Source of the DNA: Caenorhabditis remanei
Lineage: Eukaryota > Nematoda > Chromadorea > Rhabditida > Rhabditidae
Assembly: GCF_010183535.1 (NCBI RefSeq)
Contig: NC_071332.1
Location: 9,300,001 to 9,364,000, forward strand
DNA length: 64,000 nucleotides
Direction: 5' to 3'
Shown here: in pieces, positions 36,100 through 48,385 of the stretch
How positions within the stretch are numbered: position 1 is the first letter of the stretch
How the letters are laid out: every line of letters starts with the position of its first letter
The notes under the pieces: model-generated
Seen by the model: only the letters and a program-made list of their open reading frames with translations
Told to the model about the DNA's origin: nothing
Database searches by the model: none
Position numbers and translations under genes: made by a program

Positions 36100-37016
36100 A
36101 TGGATTTACTTCCGGGACTACGGGAAGATGTTTTGCGGAGATTTCTGAGTGATGGAGCAAAGATTTTGACCGCCAGGCACATAGAAAAGTTTCAGCTACA
36201 GATTACAGTAATATCCAGGTAGAAAAGTAAATTGTGTTCCCTGGTACTATAATTCTATTGAAAAATAGAGAAGGTCGGCTTCTTCGCGGAGTACTCGATC
36301 AAAAATCACGAATTAACAGAGAATTGATGCATCGAGAAAAGTACGAAACTCCGTATATAGTTGAGCTGCCTGATGATCATCCAGATGACACAAAGCATGT
36401 CAGATACAGTGTTTCATTAGTGAGTTTGATGCTTTCATTGTCGAAAATGGACTTTTCAACTTTTCAGCCACGTGGGAAACGAGTTATTGCTCTTCGATAC
36501 GAGAAACAAACACCGTCGACGTCTTCTGAAGGGAAACCGAGAACAAAAAGAATCCGTTCGGCTGCTCAACTGCTCGGTGATAAAGAAGATTTTTGTTGCA
36601 GGGTGAGTAAAGACAAGTTATTTATTTTACGAAATCTCAAAATTGTTTCACCGATCAATCACATTGAAATTTTTCAGACGTGTTTCAAAAGATTCTCCCG
36701 AAAATATAATTTGGAACGACACGAAGATGCGTGCTGTCCCAAACCAATTCTCTATCAATGTCCCGTTTGTCACCGAAAATACCAAAAGGCTCCTTATTTT
36801 GCGGTATGCTCGTGTTCATTTAATTTCTATCTATCAATTTTTTATATTCTTCAGGCGCACATTCGACAACACGAAGCTGAAGAGAATCGCCAACAGCGTG
36901 AAAGGAACTCCAGACATCTCGCAATTGAACACTCGAATATGGAAGAAATACGAAGGAGAGCTGAAGAATCAGTTGATAAACTTTCAATTCCCTATGAATT
37001 CGGTACTTTTCTTTAG
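36100..37016 (+). CDS. Two-finger C2H2-type zinc-finger protein, 230 aa
   Basis: Exons 36100..36218, 36269..36419, 36468..36602, 36678..36803, 36855..37016; intron 4 (51 bp) is in frame and would read through. The ATG is directly after TGATTACAG, a likely trans-splice site. Finger 1 (CRTCFKRFSRKYNLERHEDAC) has a C2HC pattern; finger 2 (CPVCHRKYQKAPYFAAHIRQH) is C2H2. Before them lies a basic region, GKPRTKRIRSAAQLLGDKE. A charged helical tail follows. Probably a DNA- or RNA-binding nuclear protein. A longer C-terminus is possible if GT at 37003 is used as a donor. Orthologue not recognised. Confidence 0.72.
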
Positions 37017-37277
37017 TTTTCCATTTTCTTAAATTAATAAAATATGAAATTTAATTTTAGTGTTGATGTTGTCTCGTTTTTCACATCGCAGATCTCGGGG
37101 CTCCTCAAATGTTCACGAACAAAAAATGTCGCTTGAAATTATTCATTCGGCGCTTGGAGACGAGCGGATCGTCGCTTGGAGACTTCTCCTCCATCGGCAT
37201 TTTTTCTCTTCTATTTCTTCACTTTTTTGAAATTTCCTTTCTCATTTGTTTTCAGGAGTCAATAAGAGAGGAAATCA

Positions 37278-38890
37278 ATGAGAAATCTTTTATTCTCAAT
37301 CCTTCTGTTGATATTTTCTACTAATGAAGTCAATGCTCAATGCTCTTCTGATACTATTCGTAAGCGAATTGTTTTTTTTAAATCAGAAAGTGACCTGATC
37401 ATTTTCAGCCGACTCATTAGCAACATTGACTCAATACCAAGTGGGATCTGAAGGAGATGGTAAACTAGATTTCAGATAAGATCAAGAGCTAACGTAGCGG
37501 AATTACAGCGTATTACAGTCATTTTTTGGTGAATGGGGGAGCTTCCTTCTCTTATGGAAATGCTTCTGCCAAGGCGTTGTATGAATTGGTTGAGTAGAAA
37601 TAAGTGAAAAGGAAATATATCTATAGAATTCAGGAAGCGTATGCAATATCTGCAGCCACCACAAACTGTACATCATCATGTTTGACTTCTGTTTCAGCAT
37701 ATTATAAAACGGATTCTGATAAATGTGAGGGTACTTTCCTTTCCAATTCGAAAAAATCTTTGAATTTTCTTCAGACACCCAAACATTCTACATTTTCAGT
37801 AACTCTAATTATGCTCCGCCCATCTGATGAGTCCTTGTATCCGAACTACACCAGTATGGGACTTCCTCCTTTCCTCTGTGCAACTGTTTCCGGAAATTGT
37901 GGATCTACTAAACCATTGTACCAGTACTACTCGTCAACATATGAGGACTATTATGCTGACATTGAACAAATGAACAACACGAGTGCCACGTATTCTGTTG
38001 CTATGATGGGTCTTCCGTTGTGTTATTTGTGGGTGCCATTGACAACTACAACTACAACAACTACCACAACCACTACTACCAGCCCGATCAACGAAACAAC
38101 TACTACGATACCCGTGAATGGAACAACGACTACGGTACCATTAAACGGAACAACTACAACTTCGCCAACAAATGAAACAACTACAACTGTTCCCGTGAAT
38201 GGAACCACGACTACAATACCCACAAATGGAACGACAACAACACTTAAATCGAATGGAACTACAACAACAACTCCTTCAAGTGGAAATGTTACAACTACAA
38301 CTGTACCATCAACTGGAACGAACACAACTACATCCTCTAGCTCTGGTAATTCAACAAGCACCAGTTCACCAGGTGATGGAGGATCAGGAGAACCACCAGG
38401 AAACAGTGATGATGATGGAGACAATAAGGGTAAGACGTGTGATTTGTGCTTCCCAAGAAAACTGAGCACAATGAGGTGCTCATCGGAAATGCAGAGAGAC
38501 TAGAGAATATGCAAACGTCACTGTGCAGCTGGAAAGAGGCGAAAAAACCAATCTAGATACTTTGGAAATAATGAGATCTCAGATGTCAGAAATCGTTACC
38601 TTTTCTCATCTTTTCTAGATAAATCAAATTGTATGTTTTCAGGTTGGTGGCATACTTGGAGATGGCCAATAATCGTTGCTGCTTGTCTGAGTGGAGCATC
38701 GATTGTTCTTTCAATCATAGCATGTCTTACATGTTGTTTCATCGGAAGTGCAGCTGTAGCAGCGAAACCATATTCTCCTCCTCCAATCTACACGTCTCCA
38801 TCTCCTCCTGAACTTCCTCCAAACCCTGTTGAGGCTCAATCGATGCAACCGTATACTGTTGGGTTGCCACCAACCAGTGGTCCCTATTAA
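37278..38890 (+). CDS. Mucin-like type I membrane protein, 393 aa
   Basis: Exons 37278..37359, 37409..37459, 37509..37588, 37634..37724, 37800..38429, 38643..38890. Signal peptide MRNLLFSILLLIFSTNEVNA right after an acceptor-type TTTTCAG. The ectodomain has conserved cysteines (CTSSC, LCATVSGNC), then about 90 residues of Thr-rich repeat with NGTTTT units giving both O- and N-glycosylation sites, then a Gly/Asp linker. A membrane helix (PIIVAACLSGASIVLSIIA) is followed by CLTCC, possible palmitoylation, and a Pro-rich cytosolic tail with PPPIY and SPPELPP. Likely an apical or epidermal surface glycoprotein; family not named. Confidence 0.78.
38041..38340 (+). repeat. Imperfect tandem repeat coding for Thr-rich mucin units
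   Basis: Repeats of about 33 bp encode units such as PVNGTTTTVPL, PTNETTTTVPV and PTNGTTTTLKS. They begin with a pure ACAACTACA-type run (38041-38075) and degrade towards 38340. The opposite strand is open because the complement encodes Val-rich sequence; that frame is an artefact. Repeat number is probably variable between strains. Confidence 0.8.
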
Positions 38891-39324
38891 ACTTCTTGAG
38901 ATGTTGTCAGAAATAGAAATCTCCGTTTATAATTATCTGTTTATTTGTATGATTCACAAACACACATGATTTGTTTTCTCATAAAAACAATTTTGGTTTT
39001 TTTTTGGATGACTACACATATTTTGGGGTTTTCTTTTTGAAGAGAAAAAAGGTTTGGAGGGTTTGTACACGTTTTGAAGAGAAAAAGAGAGAAAAGAAGA
39101 TGACGAGACTATTATAACAAAGACTAAAAACGGCTATTGGAATGTTTCGAAGGAAAATTGACACATAACGATAGGACAACTCAGTTCTTTTGCCACGTGG
39201 CATTCAGAAAAAGAGCAGTTGAAAACACATGACATGTTAAAGAGAGAGAAACAAGAAACAAAAATGTTTAAAAATGTACAGTGACGACTTCAGGCTGAGC
39301 GATTGGAGCCGTCGACCTCTGGCG
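38891..39324. other. Intergenic between convergent genes
   Basis: 3' ends of the mucin-like gene and of the mlk-1-like gene face each other here. A/T-rich with AAAGAGAGAGAAACAAG near 39240. No exon seen. Confidence 0.5.
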
Positions 39325-42300
39325 TCAGAAGATTTCAGTTCCGCCGACTTCTGCTGTTTTCAGAATTTCTTTATCCATGATTCGTCTAGGATCAGGAGAT
39401 AAGGAGCCATCTCGAGGAGGAAGGACTGGAGCAAGACGAGTCGGAGGGGACATTGAAATGCGTGGAGGTGGAGGAGCCGGAATATCAGGTGCCTCGTTCA
39501 GGGACAAAGAGCTTAGACTGTTTCTGAAAAATATATTAATGTTATTATGATAATCCAGTCATCATATGTAGTGTTTTTGTTTAAAATACTCCCAGGAGAG
39601 TTTTGACGCTCGCGGTTCAAGACTCACCGATTCACTCATAACATAGTTATTCTTACTAGACATCAGCTGATCGGAATCCGGTAAGATACTTAGAATTCAC
39701 TTCAAGTTTCTTAGCTTTTTCAAACATTTTCTAAGCAATGATTCTCACCAAAGTGCACTTTTTATTATTAACTTGATATTTGAAACCGATATCTTAGAGA
39801 AAGGAGATTATGCGGATGGTAATAGTTTTTTTTAGGTGAGTCTGAAGTCACATCCTAATACATGAATATTGCATTTTGAGTAAGGAACTCTCAATGGCTG
39901 TGTTTCTTCCAATTGATTAGTATTTTTTCGTAAAGCGCTATCATTTCTAGTTAGGAAATTAGGTTTTCTATTGATCATATTATTCTACACACTTCCGTTA
40001 TTGACTCTAATTATAGGTTCATTAGCTGCAGACTCTTCTAGAATCATACATATATGATTTGCTGACTGCAAACTCCGGCTACATAATTCTCTATTCTAAA
40101 ATAGCATGTCTGTTCTTTATCCTTTTCCATATTCTCTATGGATCTCCTTATTTCTGTAATCCTCTCTTTCTTTCTCCACATATTTCCATTATTTCATCAT
40201 CACGACTCAAACATATCAGGCCCATTCATTCCCACCACACTTTTCCTTCTTCTTCTTTTTTGCACTTTTCTGTCATATTCTTTCTCTCTCTCTCTTCAAT
40301 CTAAAACTCCACCCATTTCCTCTTTTTTTTGCCATAGAACGAGAGATGGATGGTTTCTCTCGACGAGAATTCAGTGACTCATTCTCAGACTCCACCCCAT
40401 TGGGGTGTCATTCTTCAACAAAAAAGCGTCAGATTTCATTTTTATTCCTACTTTCCTCTTTCTCTTTTATTTCCCACCAATCACTTACTCTATTCCGTTC
40501 AGATGTTCTGGTCGGGATGAGTAGAGCATTCCAGTATTTACAAGGTTACTTTCTGATTGAATTTTGATTGGTAAAGCCGGTGTTCGCATTGGCGGTTTCT
40601 TGTCTTGCTGTAAGTATGAGCCATTAAGTTTAAACTTTTTTCATTTTGCACATCATGTTTGCAGTATTCAAACTCGACGTTCATACATACCTTACACTGA
40701 ATATACTGTGGATTTTGAACATTTCTCGTCATCATTCGGAAGTTGTCAGAATACGGCGAGTTGTTCACTTCCCCTACTGTTGGCTTCATCACAACTTTTG
40801 GAGAAATCGGTATGTAACTATCGCAACCACCTCCAACCGGATAGTAGTGAGTTGACTGATTAGGTCTCCCGTGACCAGCTCCTGAGTAGTTTATGTGTCC
40901 ATATAATCCTTGATTCGAATGCCCATTTCTTTCCAAATATCTACCCGGACCCATATCGTAGTGTGTCTGCTCTTCGGAATATGTAGGAATGATGTCAGAA
41001 AGAGACTGAAAATAGAAATAAGCTTTGAGATATGGCTGCACTTTAAACATACTGGATGAATGATAGGATTCCTTAGTCCATGGCCTGCTCCTGATGGGTT
41101 CGTTACTAGTTGTTCGTAACAAGTGGCTCCATCTGATGATGAATTTGCAGTTGTTCGTCGAGATGAAACGTGCATTGGAGGGAAGTTGATAAGAGAATCA
41201 GGAGAATTCGGACTTGGTGGAATCGTCTGGTCTAGTGCGCTCTTCCGATGATAAGTAGGAAGATGTCCAGGACGAATTTCGGAATCTTTCTCATTGTCTT
41301 TGACAAATCGCCTGAAATGGAAAAACATGTCATGTGGATTGACCAAAAAATCGGTGAGTAATGTTTTGTCTCTATTGTCAAATCTATAAATAATGATAGG
41401 GTTTGAAATTATGAGTCAGAGAAAAAAAAGAGAAAAGTGTCTAGTTGAGAACCAGTTTCTGAGAAAAAGAGACACTCACTCAGTTAGATTTGTTTGCTTC
41501 ACCGGTCCTTTACCATTAGGTGATGCTTTGCATTTTCTGAAGCCAAAATTACATTTATTTTTGAATTTTTCTACAAAAAACTAACTTATTTGAATTTGAA
41601 TCATCCCAACAATCAGCTGCAGACTGTGCTCGTGATCGTGTACCTGCTTCCAGGAATGGAAGAGCAGCTGCTCCACGAGTAGTCTGTCCAGTTATTATCC
41701 GATTGCTTGAAGTTGTAGAACTCGATCGACTCGATATACTCCCAGCTGTTGCTCTTTCATCATGCTCTTCCTTTGAATCTCTTTTTGCAGTTTTCCATGG
41801 TAACTTTGCCCAAGCCCTTGAAAATGTTCCTACTTTCTTCTCTTTCGTGTGACTTGGATCTATCTCATCTGCATTGTCTACTGAAAAAGAAAATAGTTTT
41901 TCTCCGGAAGAATAACCTCGGAATCCAATTATTAATTATTTTTAACGAAAACATTCACAATCACAACACCTACTTTTCGCAAACGTGTTCGAGTCGTCAT
42001 TGGTAGGCGAAGATAAATGTGAATCGTACATATTTGGATGAGCTTTCTTCAATCTAATTGCATTTTTCCTTGAAATTCGATTGCGTCCTACAGTGTTAGA
42101 TCCACTGATAATATCTTGTATATGATGTAGGTCTGGACTACTCAATGATAGAGATGACTGACGATCGTTGAGACGTGGAAGAGTTCCTCCATTGTAGTTT
42201 TCGTCATTGTCTGAAATGCACAAGCTACTGAGAGCACGACACAATAAATAACTTATTGAAACTCAGTTTGTGATTCTTAGTATGATTATTCAAGCCCACT

Positions 42301-45300
42301 CAACAGCCGGTTACTCTAACATTTCCTCAATGTTCCTATTTTAAAGATCTATGTTACTTCATTCTTCTCCAAGTGTCATGCGAACTGAATACTCTAAGCT
42401 TTAAACCATTCAAGCTATTATCTAACATCCTCATGCATTTTATCTAGTTTCCAAATTGCTTACAATTGATCTTGAACTTCTTCTCATTTGATTTATCCAA
42501 CTGAACTGATACAAGATGAACTACGTCTCCCATTGGTCCCGTAATTTCCAATTTCTTTCCTTTCGGTAGATGTTTCAGCTTTCTTGCTTTTGTCTCCGGA
42601 GCGATAGATCGTCGATCCGCTCGATGGATGTCCGATATGTTTGTGCTCACATATAAATCGTTGAACATTTTTTCCAATCTGGAATATACTCTTTCTTCTT
42701 AGGTTGTAATCAAACGAAAACAACTCACTCTTCTTTACCCTTCGAATTATTGCATTCTGTGTAAATCTCCTTGACAGCCATTTTGGACGGGGCTCTCTGC
42801 AACTGGGTGACTGCTTCTAATTCTTTGGCGTATTCTTTAAATTCTACAGCAAGTGCTGAGAATTTCGGTCGCTTTGTTGGGTCTAGGTTCCAGCATTTTT
42901 GCATAATATTCTTCCACTGTGTTGGGCAGTTTTCATCAATAATCAGACTTTGTCCCCGCATGACAATCTAGAATTCTCCAAGATAAACTTTGTAAGCTTT
43001 AAAAAAGTATTACTTGAAATGCGATGGTAGCGGGAATTTGTCCTTGATATGGATCTTCTCTCGAGAGTAATTCCCATAATACGACTCCGTATGACCAGAC
43101 ATCTGACGATTCCGACCATGCACCATCTCGGAATGCTTCGGGTGCCAACCAGGCGTAGGTACCTTTAAAAACTCTAGATTACCAAACAAAAATATGAAAA
43201 TAATATCGTTACCAGCAGTACTGAATCTATTTGCATCTGCTGTCATCTTTCTTGTCACTCCGAAATCTGTTATTTTCAGTTGCAATTTATCCAGAGGTCT
43301 TCTACCACATTTTGTACACCATTCGTATTTCATTGTTATCTCATCCATGCAAAGACATACTTCCTCTTTCACGAGAACTGAAAAACTAAAGTTCAAAACG
43401 TTCATAACCGCATTAACTACCATTATCAGCTTTTAAATCCCTGTGAACATATCCTTCTTTTGTTAAATATTCCATTCCTTGAGCCACTTGTTTTGCCCAA
43501 TCTACTAATACTCCTAGCGGTATGGAACTATCTGAATTCATACTCCTGCACACTGTCCTCAGGGAAGAGCCTTCACAAAGTTCTAGAAGCAGCCCAAAAT
43601 ATGGATCTTCCAGACAGATTCCTAGCAATCGGACAATGTTGTTATGGGAGAGTCCGTCCACCAGATTGGCTTCTCTTTTTAGCATTTCCACTGGAATAAT
43701 ATTCGATTCAAACTTTACGAAGGAGAAATAGAAAATCTACATTGTTCAGCATCTGTCATATGCTCTCCACGAGAATTATACGTGTGCTTGTTGAATCGTT
43801 TCAAAGCTGCTTTCATCTGATAACTCGAGACATCACCCATTGCTCCTTTCTGAAACCATTTTGATCAATATCCCTCCTCCAACGAAGTCTTTCACTCACA
43901 TCTAGAGATTTCTTGATTTTCAAATCTACTTTGAATACTGTTGCAGTAGCGCCGTGACCTATTCTGAAGTCTTCTAGCGTCTTATTTTCCTCAGGTAGAC
44001 TGATATCATCTGCATGGAATCCCACCAAACTCTCTTCTGCTGGCAGTAATCTGACATAATTCGCCGGGAACATCCCAACTTTTCCGTCGAGTGAACCAAG
44101 ATACCAACCATCTTCCTGCCTGAAATCTAGAGTCAATAAATCAAAAAGACCCGACGGATAAGTGGATTTCATCGAATGGGTGTGGTAGTGATGAGTAGTT
44201 TCACTCTGTTCGCCTACTCGGCGAAACCAAGTATCGGTCAGATTTTGATCTTTTGTCAAAATGTCTATAGTCTACTAAATCCGAATTCAACCAGGTCTAT
44301 TCTGGAAAACTAATCTTTTGAACTTTTCTCTCAATAGAATATTGGTCTAGCATATGATCCAGCTGATTTTGCCAATTATGATACTAATTTGTTCTTCTAA
44401 AAGTTGATGAATAATTTTTAAAGAAAGTTCAAACTTTCTGAGTATAAGCTTTTTTTAATTGGCCAAATCAAATTTTATGAATGGATTACGGTAGTTAACT
44501 GAAAAACTTACGTTTCATATTTTATAACTCTCAAAATTGATCCGATAGGCAATGCCAGTTCGTCCTCCCTCTGAGCCTCATACTCGTAAGCGGCCACGCA
44601 TTTCTGAAAACTTTCCGTTTCACTTCTGTTATTGACAACCGAAGTCTCACCTCTGATGCGGGAACAGGAGAATCCATCGAAATTTGGGAACTTTCTGATC
44701 TGATCCGAACGGAAGGAACGGAATCTGTACTCGTAGATGCTGTCGTCGTTTCTTCATAACTGACCGACCGATTATGTTCAGGTGTTGGTGCCAGGTGGCT
44801 CATACTTCTGGCTGAAAAAGGGAACAAGTGTTCAATTATTCGTTTAAGGCTTCTCGATGTTTTTGAAACTGAATACATAGTTTCTGAGTAGATGTTTGAT
44901 GTAAGTTACTTTCAGACTAATCCAAAGGATTTCAGATCTTGAGAACATCTATGAATCTATCAAAACAATATCAGAGATGTCTGATGGCAGAGTACCAAAT
45001 GAACTCAACTCTCAAACAAATCTTCCGTTTTCTTTCAATAACAAATTATATGGCTGAACAGACCAAAAATCTCGTTTTCTGGTAGAGAAACCTTCTGAAT
45101 TTTTCATTCCATATGAATTGAGAAAGAAAAAAACTATCAAGATTGCATCTGGAAAAGTGACAAAGTTTAATGAAGTTATTCCCGTTTTTTGCAGGGAAAA
45201 GTTGACAAGTTCCATCATTAAAATCATTCGCGTTTCGCATTTTCTAAAATTCAAAAACAAAAACTTTTCTTTGCGCTACAGTTCGGTAAATAAGTATTCA

Positions 45301-45573
45301 ATACTGCGTTTCTCTTAATCCTCCAATTTGCAGCAATCTGGCAAGTTTATTGAACATTCATATTGCTGCTTTGGCCAAAGATTACTGTAGTTTTTATGAT
45401 CTAGATATTTTGCAGAAACCCATTTCTTTTGCATGAGAAGATGCCACAAGTTATGGCCTTGGTTACATTTTTAAAAGATTATTTTTCATTAAAAAAAAAT
45501 TATTTTAAAATAGCAAACACTTACTTTTGGCCTTCGGGGCAATATTAACGTAGGACGGATACGATGGTTCCAT
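39325..45573 (-). CDS. mlk-1: Mixed-lineage-kinase type MAP3K (SH3 plus kinase), 1035 aa
   Basis: Complement of 17 exons: 45525..45573, 44651..44811, 44512..44603, 43900..44119, 43741..43849, 43421..43690, 43213..43377, 43014..43162, 42729..42967, 42464..42678, 41974..42210, 41586..41880, 41480..41536, 41053..41311, 40691..41005, 39590..39666, 39325..39523. SH3 domain at residues about 71-123 ([37 protein letters not shown]). Kinase about 145-455: loop GHGATATVF, lysine in [23 protein letters not shown]. Long Ser/Pro-rich tail with PPPPR motifs. Such kinases phosphorylate MAP2Ks; C. elegans mlk-1 acts through mek-1 and kgb-1 in stress and axon regeneration. The penultimate exon (39590..39666) uses a poor acceptor and is the least certain. 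Confidence 0.85.
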
Positions 45574-47800
45574 TATAATTGTCCCCGTGAATCTACTCGT
45601 ATCTGAAAAAGTTGGTAATAAGTAACTAGATTTTATAGTAAATTAACCGGTCATTTATTAAGATCAAATGCTTCAACAAATCAATAATATTGTAAGTTGT
45701 CTTTTGAGACACACCCATAAAAGCCATGAGAGCTGCACGAGACGATAAGGGAATAGAAAACGCTGGAACGTTTTGGTCGAGGTCTCCTCGTGTTCTCTTT
45801 CACGTCGTCTTCTTTTTCCTTCTTTTTTCTGCTTCTACTTTGTGTTTTTTTTTCCAGTCGTGGGAGAAGCGAGACGACGAGAGTCGAAGCACGATGACAC
45901 CAAAACGAAAGCAGAAGATGAGGAAAAAAGAAAAAGAAGAAGCCGTGCTGTAGGTCTATGAAGGGGTGGATGTGAGAGTTCTAGTGAGAAACAACGAGAG
46001 AGCAATAAAAGAGAAACGAGAGGTTTTGCTGGGCGACAGAGGGGTGCTGGTTGTGTATGTGTATGAGGAAAATGCGCGAAAACTATCGGTGAAAACGAGA
46101 CAGAGAGTTGGAAACAAAATAGAGAGAAGAATTGAAAAAAGAGACACAGAAGAGAAGAAGTCTCTAAGAAGTACCTAGTATCTCGTATTGAAGAAGAGAG
46201 AATAGAGAGAGAAAGACTCATGGCGCCTCTTCTCTCTCTCTCCCACTTTTCTATCATTTGTCTCTTTTCTTCTTTCTTTTCACCACTGTTCTGTGTTGCA
46301 TTGTCTGATATTTAGTAGGACACATGCCCCCGATCCCTCCGTCAATCTTTTCCAAATATCTCTCTCATTCCTCCCGTGTTAAACGGATGATGGTGTTCTC
46401 ATCTCAATTTCTCACCTACTGAACATAAGTCTTTTTCTATTACAATGAGTCTTTGCCCCCGAAGCAATGGGTTCCTAGAAACCAGTTGGCTCATTTTCTT
46501 GCTATCATTTGGTTTTTGTGCTTTGGGCGTTGGCGATACGAATTTTGAAACTTTTGGAAATAGTTCAATGTCTTTCTTCTGATAACATGGTCAGGAAGTT
46601 TTGAAGGTGGAAGAAGGAAGGAGAGTGTAGGAAAAACAAAGTTATGAGTTGGAAAGAGCAACACATTTTTTGAGAAAATGACTCTGAAGTTGAGTCTTCG
46701 GACTATAGTAGAGTTCTAACTACACTAAATTCTAATTGGATAGCAAACAAATTCTCGGAGAACTTTTTTAAACCAATCCAAAAGTTATTTAATAATTCTA
46801 AGGACAGATATGTTTGTTAGTTGAGCATGTGGACCAGTTCGGGGATACCGACCTGATCAGTGTTACACAACTTTTGGATTCTAAGAGAACTAACATGACA
46901 AAAAATCTTCACAGCTACACGTTTTCTGATCAAAAGACTGCTGCTCTTCTCGTTGGTTGCGTTTTGAGAACAAAAGAGAAAAAAGAAAATTTCCTCAGAT
47001 CAAATCTTTCCTGAAAGCCAAAGTCATTCCAGTCTCAAACTGATTTTTCCTTCTAAATAACCCTCACTATCAGAAAACTTATTTTCTTTTAATTTCAAAT
47101 TCTGATTAAAGTATTAAAAAAATAATCGATACGGAGAAAAAAAATATCAAAGTTTCATCTCTAGAAGAATGAAATAATCTGGAAATTCATCCTAAAAAAA
47201 GAAGAATGCGTAAATCAAGGTCACTTCTCTCCGCAATATCACGTTTCTGCAATATCACGTAGAAATAATAAACATTTTCGATTTTTGCTCGTTTCATCTA
47301 TACATCCAGCCGAATGCAAAGGTAAATTTTGTGCTCGTCAATCGGAGAGCATTTTGGATGACATCAGTTGAATAAACATTGAGAACAGACTCTCTTTTTC
47401 AACAAGAGAAGAGACAAAACATTCGCCATGCTTGCGATTTTATTTTGCAAATAATACTGAACGTCATGTACTTTTACGGAGGAGAAAAGTTGGAGAGTTG
47501 GCATGGGAGAACTATTTTATTTAGAAAGAGAGGGTTTAGTTCAAAAATAACAGAAGTGAGTCTTGGAAACAGTGATTACCGGACATTTAGTCATTCTGAT
47601 AATGGTAGTTACGGAAGTAATCTGATTAGCGTTGAATGTTACACAGTTGAAGAGTTTATAATAGATCGAACTCAATTCTTTTCTAGGTTAAGACTCTGAA
47701 AATAGATCATATCGATGGGAAGAAGAGTTAGGAAAGTTGAGTAGAAGAAAGTTAAAATGAATGAAAACGGACACTTGAAAATAATAGTTTTTGTTTTTCT
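45574..47800. other. Long intergenic region upstream of the mlk-1-like gene
   Basis: Contains GA/CT-rich low-complexity sequence (45880-46260) that opens frames on both strands, and a duplicated GCAATATCACGT about 47236-47262. A 106-codon open frame at 47379-47699 has no family or splice support. I see no gene I can defend. Confidence 0.5.
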
Positions 47801-47818
47801 ATACTCAGGTATTTTTTC

Positions 47819-47934
47819 GCACTTTGCCCACGAAATGGGCAGCATGGCCCAGAGAAAAGGGCCGCGGGGCCTGCCCTACGCCGGCACTCGTGCCGATTTT
47901 GAGGGCCACATGGCCCATTTCGTGGGCAAAGTGC
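47819..47934. repeat. Perfect 22-bp inverted repeat inside the TIR element
   Basis: GCACTTTGCCCACGAAATGGGC at 47819-47840 is found as an exact reverse complement at 47913-47934. The loop holds a smaller palindrome (GGCACTCGTGCC, 47883-47894). This would form a stable cruciform or RNA hairpin; the perfect match suggests a recent or maintained structure. Confidence 0.85.
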
Positions 47935-48215
47935 CGAGATTTGGTACAACGCGCGGCATTCCACTCCCTTCGCTTTTTCCCATTCAGCAATAGAATTAAC
48001 CAGATTACACATTTTTGTACTTTTCTACTATTTATTCATCAAAATTAAACAAAAATAATAATTTCAGTAATAATGGGGAACTAGAATAAACTAAAATAAA
48101 TTAGAACTTGTTAAACTTGAAAATGGAGAATAGGAGAAACAGGAGAAGAATATAATTTTTAGTAAAAGTTACAAATATACAAATTAAAACGAAAAATCTA
48201 AAGTAAATGTGAAAA

Positions 48216-48385
48216 TTAACAGAGACGAGCAGTGGAGTAGCCGGAGCGCGTAGGTGATGAAGATGCTCGTATTGCTGAATTTATTTCCTGTTCCGCTGAA
48301 ATTTGACAAAAATTGAAAGACAAAATAATAATATCTTACCTGTTTGATCGACTGATTTGTGTAGATTCTCTATTATCTTCTGTTT
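48216..48385 (-). other. Exon-like fragment inside the TIR element
   Basis: On the reverse strand an open segment ending CAAACAG at 48340 has a good donor (GTAAGA), and an acceptor TTTCAG leads into 48216..48295, which joins in phase and reads EQEINSAIRASSSPTRSGYSTARLC then stops. The composition looks coding and the join is clean, but I find no convincing upstream exon or family. It may be a captured host exon or chance. Confidence 0.25.

Noticed and set aside
38023..38469. 148-residue Val-rich reverse frame
   Set aside because: It is the complement of the Thr-rich mucin repeat; ACA/ACT codons read as TGT/AGT/GTT-type codons without stops.
45835..46257. 140-residue reverse frame rich in Ser/Leu/Phe
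   Set aside because: Composition-driven (CT-rich tract); no signal peptide, domain or splice support.
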